From contig CAZWSE010000023.1 in NCBI GenBank assembly GCA_964636575.1, positions 1 to 37,657 on the forward strand: a stretch of 37,657 bases of DNA. Direction: 5' to 3'. Origin of the DNA: CAZWSE01 sp964636575 (GTDB lineage Bacteria > Pseudomonadota > Alphaproteobacteria > Rhodobacterales > Rhodobacteraceae). Positions within the stretch are counted from its first letter, which is position 1; each line of letters opens with the position of its first letter. Below the pieces are notes generated by a model. The model was not told where the DNA came from and did no database searches. It saw nothing but the letters and a program-made list of their open reading frames with translations. The translations under genes were made by a program, and so were the position numbers. Below, piece after piece: positions 16,601 through 23,526 of this stretch.

Positions 16601-17494
16601 TTATTCGGCTGCCTTGTCGAGCGAAGTTACCTCACGCAGGTAACGCGCCAGATCATCGCGCAGGTCATCGCGGGCAAGGCCAAAGGCGACGGTCGCCTGC
16701 AAGAAGCCCGCTTTCGATCCGCAATCAAACCTTTGACCGCGGAAACGGTATCCGTAAACGCCACGGTCTTGGTTCAGCTCTTCTGCGATGGCGTCGGTCA
16801 GTTGGATTTCACCACCCGCACCCGATTTCAGCTTGTTCAGGTTGGTCAGAACCTTCGGCGACAGGATATATCGGCCAATCACGGCAAGGTTCGAAGGCGC
16901 ATCTTCCTGCTTTGGCTTTTCAACCATCCCTTTGACGGAAACCATCGATCCGAAATCTTCTTTCACATCCAGAACACCATAGGACGACGTCTTTTCAGGC
17001 GATACTTCCATCGCGGCAACCATGCTGCCGCCGGTTTCTTCGTAAGCCTCGACCATTTGTTGCAAACAAGGCTTTTCGGCCGCGATCACATCGTCGGGCA
17101 GGATCACAGCGAACGGCTCATTCGCGATCAGTCGGCGGGCACACCAAACGGCGTGGCCTAATCCAAGCGCTTTGTGCTGGCGGATATAAGCGATTGCGCC
17201 GCTGTCCATGTTGGTGTTTTTCAGAACTTCCAGCAGATCATCCTTACCCTTCTTGCGCAGTTCTTGCTCAAGCTGGGGGGCGTGATCGAAATAGTCCTCA
17301 AGCGCGCCTTTGCCGCGCGAGGTCACAAAAATGAATTCCTTGATGCCAGCCGCCCGGGCTTCATCAATTGCGTATTGGATCAACGGACGATCCACCAAAG
17401 TCATGATTTCTTTCGGAACAGACTTGGTCGCGGGCAAGAACCGCGTCCCCATTCCGGCCACAGGAAAGATGGCTTTGGTTACTTTTCTACGCAT
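16601..17494 (-). CDS. galU: UTP--glucose-1-phosphate uridylyltransferase
   Basis: Makes UDP-glucose from UTP and glucose 1-phosphate, the entry point for UDP-hexoses used in LPS and exopolysaccharide. The 297-residue protein starts MRRKVTKAIFPVAGMGTRFL with the nucleotidyltransferase loop (about 13-30, including KSVPKEI). Further motifs are VILPDDVI, GMVEKPK, GRYILSP and GEIQLTDAI, all GalU landmarks. GAGGA seven bases upstream of the ATG is a good ribosome-binding site. The 149 bases between galU and the upstream GT2 gene are AT-rich and could hold a separate promoter. It precedes galE by 21 bases. Confidence 0.97.
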   Translation of the reverse strand: MRRKVTKAIFPVAGMGTRFLPATKSVPKEIMTLVDRPLIQYAIDEARAAGIKEFIFVTSRGKGALEDYFDHAPQLEQELRKKGKDDLLEVLKNTNMDSGAIAYIRQHKALGLGHAVWCARRLIANEPFAVILPDDVIAAEKPCLQQMVEAYEETGGSMVAAMEVSPEKTSSYGVLDVKEDFGSMVSVKGMVEKPKQEDAPSNLAVIGRYILSPKVLTNLNKLKSGAGGEIQLTDAIAEELNQDRGVYGYRFRGQRFDCGSKAGFLQATVAFGLARDDLRDDLARYLREVTSLDKAAE

Positions 17495-17643
17495 ATTCTG
17501 TCCTCAATTTTTACTTTACCGCACTATTCAGCACGCGGATTAACAAACATTTACACCCCGATTGTGGACAAAGCATGGCGGTTTGTGAAGTTTGATGACG
17601 GTTTTTCCAAAAAGGCGCGGTTTTGTGGCGAATGGGGCGCAAG

Positions 17644-18855
17644 TTACTGCCGGAAGGGGCGAATTTTTGCCAGCCTGCGCGTCTCTGTGGTTGTGCGGGA
17701 CTTGCGAGTCGCAAGTTTGAACAAGGGGTCATTGCGATCCGATTTCCCGAAAAGCCCGCCGCGTTGAACCCAAACTCCACGCTCTGTCATCCGCGCCCGA
17801 TGAAAAAGCGCGGTGGGAGAGTACAAAAACACGGTATCGCCTGGTTTTGCGGTCTCCATCAAGCGTGATGCAGACCATACCCAACCGCTATGTACGTCAC
17901 TTGAAAGTTCGGACTGTACGAAAGGATGAAAGGGGGAATCCGTGGCAAGGTTCGGTTGGGTTTGCGCGGCACGGGTCAGACCCTCTTTATAACCGGCGTT
18001 TAACCCTTTCATAAGCGTTCTGATGTCGCGCGGTTCAAGCCGACCGGCGACCATGTGCCGTAGACACCTGCGGCGTTGATCCCGCTGTACCTGTGCCCAA
18101 AGCTCTGCGCGCTGGACAGAGGGCACATGTTTGCGCAAGAAAACTGCCCAGCTGGCGCCGATCTGATGCAGATCTGTCGGTACACGGGCTTCCGTACGAC
18201 TGCTGTTTCCAAGATACCCATGCAGCACCTGCGCCAAGGGGACAATTGCCGTGGCATATCCCTTTTCGGCCAGACGCATATTCAGATCGGTTTCATCGTG
18301 AAAATACCGAAAAGCAGTGTCTAATCCGCCCAATTCGACCAAAATATCGCGGCGGATAGCCATATTGGTGCCTTCGGTTTTGATGGCCTTCTCAGGGGTG
18401 CCGCGTAGCACTTTGGGATGGGTGCCTTGCATCTCGACCGGCGTCGTCTGGCCAGTGCCATCAACCGTCTGTGCAGTCCATTGAAAGGAAATCCCGTTGC
18501 GACCCCGGACATAGCCACCTGAACAGGCAATGTCGGCCTTTGCGAATGGATCAATTAGATGGGTCAGCCATGTAGGTTCGGCCACGGCATCGTCATCAAT
18601 AAAGGCAACAACATCGCCACCAGCGGCTTCAATCCCAAGATTACGTGCGGCACTGATATTCGGGTCATCAAAAGGCACCTGTTTGATGGATCCGACAAAG
18701 GGCAGGGATTGAACGGCGCTTAAACCAGCGGGGTCGGCCACGACGATGACTTCGAACCGCGCATAGTGAAGCTGGGACAGACTGGTCAAACACAGCTTCA
18801 AAGCCTCAGGACGACCTCGACTGACAACAACAATGCTGACGGGGATTGTGGTCAT
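17644..18855 (-). CDS. Glycosyltransferase family 2 protein with C-terminal extension
   Basis: Inferred GT-A glycosyltransferase. The 403-residue protein begins with VSIVVVSRGRPEALKLCLTS (6-25), then ISAARNLGIEAAGGDVVAFIDDDA, whose DDD (87-89) is the metal/nucleotide site. HDETDLNMRL (186-195) corresponds to the catalytic ED region. Residues from about 230 form a further region that continues to a basic C terminus (TRKSRTTTETRRLAKIRPFRQ region) and has no motif I recognise. No membrane helix is evident. The ATG overlaps the kdsB stop as ATGA, implying coupled translation with a CMP-sugar synthetase; it might use a CMP-Kdo-type or other donor, but that is only contextual. Confidence 0.85.
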   Translation of the reverse strand: MTTIPVSIVVVSRGRPEALKLCLTSLSQLHYARFEVIVVADPAGLSAVQSLPFVGSIKQVPFDDPNISAARNLGIEAAGGDVVAFIDDDAVAEPTWLTHLIDPFAKADIACSGGYVRGRNGISFQWTAQTVDGTGQTTPVEMQGTHPKVLRGTPEKAIKTEGTNMAIRRDILVELGGLDTAFRYFHDETDLNMRLAEKGYATAIVPLAQVLHGYLGNSSRTEARVPTDLHQIGASWAVFLRKHVPSVQRAELWAQVQRDQRRRCLRHMVAGRLEPRDIRTLMKGLNAGYKEGLTRAAQTQPNLATDSPFHPFVQSELSSDVHSGWVWSASRLMETAKPGDTVFLYSPTALFHRARMTERGVWVQRGGLFGKSDRNDPLFKLATRKSRTTTETRRLAKIRPFRQ

Positions 18856-19652
18856 TCCAGACCCATTTGGGCCATCATAGACTCTATTTTGGGCACGTCT
18901 TCAGGGTTGTTAAGCTCCCAAAACTGGCGATCTTTGGCATCGACTTCAACGCAGAGAACGGCGCGGTTGTTTTCCATGAACCGAAGCTGTTCTAACCCTT
19001 CAAGCGTTTCCAGCGGGCCGGTCGGCCATGTCGGATAAGCCTTTAGCGCATCGGGGCGATAGGCATAGACCCCGACGTGATGAAACACAGGCGTTTCATC
19101 GTTGTCTTTGTAGGATTGGGACGTGAAGGGCACGACCTCTTTTGAGAAATACATCGCGGTCATATCGCGGGCGAAAACGGCGGTGGTGCCTCCGACACGG
19201 CCAGCTTGTCTGTCTGCCAGAAGTCCGTTCAAGGTGTCTGCGTCACAGCGCAAAACGGGGGTAGCGATTTCAGCGTCCGGCGCATTTTGCAGGCCAGTTA
19301 CAAGATCCTCGACAAACCAATGCGGGGTCAGCGGGGCGTCACCTTGCAAGTTCACCACCACGTCGAACCCGCCGCCTAAGGTGCTATGGGCCTCCGCGCA
19401 GCGTTCCGTTCCGTTCGCGCACTCGACCGAAGTCATCACCACGTCAGCGCCGAACCTTTCGGCATGTTGTTTGATCCGGTCATCATCGGTGGCGACGACA
19501 ACACGGTCCACACCGCCCACTTGCATTGCGGCGTCCCATGATCTTTGTATCAATGATTTTGAAACACCCGTTGCACCCTTTAATTCGGCCAAAGGCTTTG
19601 CTGGATACCGCGTTGATGCGTAGCGCGCAGGGATGACGATAAGGACTGGCAT
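18852..19652 (-). CDS. kdsB: 3-deoxy-manno-octulosonate cytidylyltransferase-like (divergent KdsB)
   Basis: Expected to activate Kdo or a related acid sugar with CTP to CMP-Kdo. The 266-residue protein has the family opening VIPARYASTRYPAKPLAELKG, the VVVATDDDRI and ANGTERCAEA motifs, YFSKEVVPF and HVGVYAYR...LEGLEQLRFMEN, all in KdsB order. Two positions depart from classical KdsB: the QGDEP motif reads QGDAPLTPHW, and the C-terminal GVDTPEDL reads ELNNPEDV. It may therefore be a paralogue for a different acid sugar in a surface glycan rather than the housekeeping enzyme. Its ATG shares a base with the cysQ stop (TGATG), and its stop overlaps the GT2 start. Confidence 0.85.
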   Translation of the reverse strand: MPVLIVIPARYASTRYPAKPLAELKGATGVSKSLIQRSWDAAMQVGGVDRVVVATDDDRIKQHAERFGADVVMTSVECANGTERCAEAHSTLGGGFDVVVNLQGDAPLTPHWFVEDLVTGLQNAPDAEIATPVLRCDADTLNGLLADRQAGRVGGTTAVFARDMTAMYFSKEVVPFTSQSYKDNDETPVFHHVGVYAYRPDALKAYPTWPTGPLETLEGLEQLRFMENNRAVLCVEVDAKDRQFWELNNPEDVPKIESMMAQMGLE

Positions 19653-20449
19653 CAGGCCTCTTTCAGCGCGACGCCCGCAGCATGGGCAATGAAGAACGGA
19701 TTGGCATAATCCGGTTTTCCGTAGCGCAGCGGGGTATGGTCATCAAAGCGCACCACATGACCGCCAGCACCGGACAATACGGCATGTCCCGCAGCGGTAT
19801 CCCATTCCATCGTGCGCCCGACGCGGGGGTACAAATCAGCCTCGCCCGTTGCCACAAGGCAGAACTTCAAAGATGATCCTGCAGCTGCGCTATCTGCCAC
19901 TTGGTACTTGTTGATATAGTCGTCCGTTGCAGCATCGCGGTGCGATTTAGAGGCCACGACGATTAGCTTGGAATTGTCAGGGTTAGAGACTGAAATCGCC
20001 TTGTTAGAGCCTATTTTATCTTTGGCAAAACCGCCGGTTTCTTCGACGGATTGGCCGTTGGCATCGGTGAAAAACATCCGGTTTTTGGCGGGTGCATAAA
20101 CGACGCCGCGGGTCGGAACACCGTTTTCTACCAACGCGATATTGACTGTGAAATCACCGCGCCGGTGGATAAATTCTTTCGTGCCATCCAGCGGGTCCAC
20201 AATTAGGAACGTATCGGCGCTGTGTCCGTGTGTGTCAGCTTGTTCTTCCGTCACTAAAAGCACATCTGGGAAGGCTTCGCGTAGCCCGTCCGAGATGATC
20301 TTATCAGCCGCCTTATCGGCCAGCGTTACAGGGCTGTCATCGCCCTTTGTCTCAACGCCGAAGTCATCAGATCCATAGATCTCCATGATCTTGTCACCGG
20401 CTTCCAGCGCAAGACGGCGCATCACCACGGTTAGGGTTGCATAATCCAC
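19652..20449 (-). CDS. cysQ: 3'(2'),5'-bisphosphate nucleotidase CysQ
   Basis: Hydrolyses 3'-phosphoadenosine 5'-phosphate (PAP) to AMP, removing the inhibitory by-product of PAPS-dependent sulfation and sulfate reduction. The 265-residue protein belongs to the Mg-dependent, lithium-sensitive inositol-phosphatase superfamily: VTEEQ, IVDPLDGTKEFIHRRGDFTVNIAL and MEWDTAAGHAVL are the metal- and substrate-binding motifs. The start is GTG 20449 with AGGAG six bases upstream. It is the first gene of the minus-strand glycan run, which ends in a sulfotransferase, so a role in clearing PAP from glycan sulfation is plausible. A strict inositol monophosphatase is less likely given the TKEFI variant typical of CysQ. 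Confidence 0.93.
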   Translation of the reverse strand: MDYATLTVVMRRLALEAGDKIMEIYGSDDFGVETKGDDSPVTLADKAADKIISDGLREAFPDVLLVTEEQADTHGHSADTFLIVDPLDGTKEFIHRRGDFTVNIALVENGVPTRGVVYAPAKNRMFFTDANGQSVEETGGFAKDKIGSNKAISVSNPDNSKLIVVASKSHRDAATDDYINKYQVADSAAAGSSLKFCLVATGEADLYPRVGRTMEWDTAAGHAVLSGAGGHVVRFDDHTPLRYGKPDYANPFFIAHAAGVALKEA

Positions 20450-20584
20450 ACGGTTTCTCCTGCTCTGAACCTTGGCGCGGAAAAGTTTGATTAGCCCGCG
20501 CGCGGCCTTTATGCTTTGGGACTAACGGAACAGCAAGAATTCCGTGCCACAAGGCCAAGCAAGACACAAAAGACAGGCAGTCAG

Positions 20585-21406
20585 ATGTTTCAGAATACAC
20601 GCAAAACGTCGGGGCTTGCCTCGGCCGCGGCGATCTTAGAGCTGATCTACCATTCCATCGTGCGATCCGTACGCAAAAGCCATGGCAACGCTGTGATGGC
20701 GATTTTTATGAATATGTTGCAGGCCATTATTTTTGTGCTGGCCTTCTACGTCATGTTTTCCGTGCTTGGTCTGCGCGGGTCTGCCCTTCGCGGTGACTTT
20801 CTGCTGTATATTATGACTGGCATCTTCCTGTTCATGACCCATACCAAGACCCTTGGTGCGGTCGTCGGGTCTGAAGGTCCCGCCAGTCCGATGATGCAAC
20901 ACGCGCCGATGAATACGATTATTTCTATTTCGTCGTCCGCGCTGGGCACCCTGTATATTCAGGTCCTGTCGCTTTTTATGATCTTGTTCATCTACCACGT
21001 GGCCTTCGTACCGGTCGAGATCGATCACCCCGCTTGGGCGTTCGGAATGTTGCTGGTGGCATGGGTGTCCGGTTTTGCGATTGGGTTGGTTTTGCTGGCC
21101 TTGAAGCCTTGGATGCCGGAAGTCGTCAGTGTGTTCACCACGATCTACCAACGCGCCAATATGATCGCGTCGGGCAAGATGTTCGTGGCCAATACGCTGC
21201 CCAGTTTTATGCTGGCGATGTTCGATTGGAACCCGCTGTTCCACGCCATCGATCAGGCGCGGGGGTTTACGTTTATCAACTACAACCCGCGCTACAGCTC
21301 GATTGAGTATCCGCTGTATCTGAGCCTCGGGTTGATCATGATCGGGTTGATGGGTGAGTTTTATACCCGCCGCCACGCCTCAGCCAGCTGGAACGCGCGT
21401 CGGTAG
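20585..21406 (+). CDS. ABC-2 type polysaccharide export permease (KpsM/Wzm-like)
   Basis: Inner-membrane permease of the capsule/O-antigen export type, expected to work as a dimer with an ATPase of the KpsT/Wzt kind. The 273-residue protein has about six hydrophobic segments (for example around 38-62, 73-90, 110-140, 150-172 and 245-262) and an N-terminal LIYHSIVRSVRKSHGN segment typical of the family. ATG 20585 is chosen; an in-frame ATG 69 bases upstream would add 23 polar residues before the interface helix. No ATPase gene is next to it, and LptB is not its expected partner. It is divergent from cysQ, sharing a 135-base intergenic region, and so probably serves the adjacent glycan cluster. 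Confidence 0.82.
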   Translation: MFQNTRKTSGLASAAAILELIYHSIVRSVRKSHGNAVMAIFMNMLQAIIFVLAFYVMFSVLGLRGSALRGDFLLYIMTGIFLFMTHTKTLGAVVGSEGPASPMMQHAPMNTIISISSSALGTLYIQVLSLFMILFIYHVAFVPVEIDHPAWAFGMLLVAWVSGFAIGLVLLALKPWMPEVVSVFTTIYQRANMIASGKMFVANTLPSFMLAMFDWNPLFHAIDQARGFTFINYNPRYSSIEYPLYLSLGLIMIGLMGEFYTRRHASASWNARR

Positions 21407-21484
21407 TTCGATTGCGCATCGCGGTTTTGAAACCGCTGTTGTACATTGCGGCGAAACACAACGCCGACCGATGGGAGCAACGCA

Positions 21485-22474
21485 ATGAAGACACGCAAAC
21501 TGGGACAGAACGGGCCAACGGTCAGCGCGGTCGGATACGGGGCGATGTCCTTCACTGACTTCTACGGGGCGACGGATGACGGATCATCTGCGAAGGTTCT
21601 GGATGCCTGTTTCGATCTTGGAATCACTCATCTGGACACATCAGACGCCTACGGCATGGGCCGGTCAGAGAACGTTATCGGGACGTGGCTTAAGGCCCAC
21701 AACGGCGAAAACCCGTTTACCATCGCGACCAAAGTGGGGATCACCCGCGACCCTGACCAGCGGTTCAACAATTCAGCCGAACACCTGACCACATCGCTGG
21801 ACGGCAGCCTCAAACGGCTCGGGGTTGAGGCGATTGATCTTTATTACGTGCACCGGCGCGACACGCGGTTTGAAATCGAAGAGGTGACCGAGACGATGGC
21901 AAGCTTCGTGAAAGCGGGGAAAGTCAAAGCGATCGGTTATTCAGAAATCGCGCCATCGTCCTTGCGGCGGGCGCATGCGGTGCATCCTATTGCGGCGGTT
22001 CAGTCTGAATATTCCCTGTCCACCCGCGCGCCAGAGCTGGGACTGATCCAAACCTGCAATGACATCGGGGCGTCCCTGGTGGCGTTTTCACCCGTCGGGC
22101 GGGCTTTGCTGACAGACCGACCGCACAGCTTGGAAAGCGTTAAAGACATGCCGTTCTTGGTTAACAACCCAAGGTTCATGGAACCCAACCTGTCGGCAAA
22201 CATAGAAATCACAGCCAAGTTCAGGGAACTGGCAGCCGACATGGGCGTGCCTGCCGCGTCGCTCGCAATTGCGTGGGTGCTGCATCAAGGCCAAGACATC
22301 CATGCCATTCCGGGCACCCGCAAGATTGAACATCTGCATGAGCTTGTCACAGGGGGTACGATGGAACTAAGCGATGAAGATGTTGCACGAATTGAAAGCA
22401 TTTTGCCGGTAGGCTGGGCGCATGGGGACAGATATTCACTGGCACAATGGGCTGGACCGGAACGGTACAGTTAG
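21485..22474 (+). CDS. Aldo/keto reductase
   Basis: NADPH-dependent (beta/alpha)8 oxidoreductase acting on small carbonyl compounds. The 329-residue protein has the catalytic tetrad D51 (THLDTSDAYG), Y56, K83 (IATKVGI) and H123 (LYYVHRRD). Further family segments are GVEAIDLYYVH, AIGYSEIAPSSLRRAHAVHP, AVQSEYSL and the cofactor-binding AIPGTRKIEHL. It resembles the YakC/PLR1 pyridoxal-reductase-like group by its opening TRKLGQNGPTVSAVGYGAMS. ATG 21485 is supported by GGGAG nine bases upstream; an earlier in-frame ATG at 21446 would add 13 residues. It is convergent with the next gene, with only 19 bases between the stops. Substrate cannot be told. Confidence 0.92.
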   Translation: MKTRKLGQNGPTVSAVGYGAMSFTDFYGATDDGSSAKVLDACFDLGITHLDTSDAYGMGRSENVIGTWLKAHNGENPFTIATKVGITRDPDQRFNNSAEHLTTSLDGSLKRLGVEAIDLYYVHRRDTRFEIEEVTETMASFVKAGKVKAIGYSEIAPSSLRRAHAVHPIAAVQSEYSLSTRAPELGLIQTCNDIGASLVAFSPVGRALLTDRPHSLESVKDMPFLVNNPRFMEPNLSANIEITAKFRELAADMGVPAASLAIAWVLHQGQDIHAIPGTRKIEHLHELVTGGTMELSDEDVARIESILPVGWAHGDRYSLAQWAGPERYS

Positions 22475-22493
22475 GGCAGAAAACAGTCTCTAA

Positions 22494-23396
22494 CTAAGGC
22501 TTTTCGACATTCATCTCGGCCAGAATAGTGTCTGTCAGCGCAGGGATATTCGTCGCGTCGGCTTCAGACACATGCAACCCCATCGCACCCACATCGGCTT
22601 GGCGGGTCACAGTGCCTTGAGTCATCTGACTGCCCACGCCCAGATCATCCAGCGTCTTGACGACCTCACGCATTTCAGCGGCGCGGCGGATGCCGTGGGT
22701 CGCCATGCGCTCGATCATATAGGGGGCGCGACGGTCCCACTCAAACCCCGGAAAGCTGATCTCAAGCGATGCCAGAATATCGTCTTCAACACCCGCTTGC
22801 CGAGCTGCGAGCATACATTCCAAGGTTAATGCCTCTAACCCTTTGATCATCACAGACCGGATCATTTTGCGGGTCGAGGCAGCACCAACTTCATCGCCAG
22901 CCAATGTGGTCGCCATCCCGATAGACTGTGTGGCTTGCAACGCGGCCTCTGCATGGGGGCCAGCGATCAAACACGGCGCTTTGTGCAGCTTTGGGTGCAC
23001 CGGTGTCATCACGGCGACGTCCACATAGCGTCCGCCTGCGGCCTCGATAATCTGGGCGGATCGACGTTTCGTGTTCGGCGCACAACTGTTGCAATCAAGG
23101 TAAAGTGCACCGTTTAGACCCTGTTCGGCAGCAGACTTGGCAGCACTTTCGGCCTGTTCGGCGGTGACCAATGAAAAGATAACATCCGTGCCCTTGCAGG
23201 CGGCAGCATGGCTGGCTTCGGACAGGACGGAATAGGTGTCAAAATTTTCCTGCTTCGCCGCTGCTTCCAGCCCATCCATTTTGATGTCAAAGCCACGCAT
23301 TTTAATAGCGTGATCTTCGGTCAAAAGGCCCTTGGCAAAGGCTTGGCCTGCTTCGCCAAACCCGATGAAGCTTAGGTTCAAAATGTTCTGTGTCAT
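22494..23396 (-). CDS. NAD(P)-dependent beta-hydroxyacid dehydrogenase-like protein
   Basis: Rossmann oxidoreductase related to 6-phosphogluconate and 3-hydroxyisobutyrate dehydrogenases. The 300-residue protein has the dinucleotide motif GFGEAG (12-17) near its N terminus, then DVIFSLVTAEQAE, LDCNSCAPNTKRRSAQIIEAAGGRYVDVAVM, and an all-helical C-terminal half of the DUF1932 type (phosphogluconate-dehydrogenase C-terminal-like). The expected active-site lysine region reads GAASTRKMIRSVMIKGLEAL, without the neighbouring asparagine of classical family members, so the substrate may differ. ATG 23396 is used; the frame is open 53 codons further upstream, but that part overlaps the divergent gene's start and lacks homology. 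No clear Shine-Dalgarno is seen. Substrate unknown. Confidence 0.87.
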   Translation of the reverse strand: MTQNILNLSFIGFGEAGQAFAKGLLTEDHAIKMRGFDIKMDGLEAAAKQENFDTYSVLSEASHAAACKGTDVIFSLVTAEQAESAAKSAAEQGLNGALYLDCNSCAPNTKRRSAQIIEAAGGRYVDVAVMTPVHPKLHKAPCLIAGPHAEAALQATQSIGMATTLAGDEVGAASTRKMIRSVMIKGLEALTLECMLAARQAGVEDDILASLEISFPGFEWDRRAPYMIERMATHGIRRAAEMREVVKTLDDLGVGSQMTQGTVTRQADVGAMGLHVSEADATNIPALTDTILAEMNVEKP

Positions 23397-23526
23397 GCCG
23401 TTGTCCCGTATTTCCTTGAACATACTAGTCAGATGAAAAACGCCCGGTCCAGTGTCATGGCTTTCAACTCGCCCTCTTTCGCTTATTGTGACCCTCGTGA
23501 TCGCCAATCCGAAGGAGCGACCCTGA

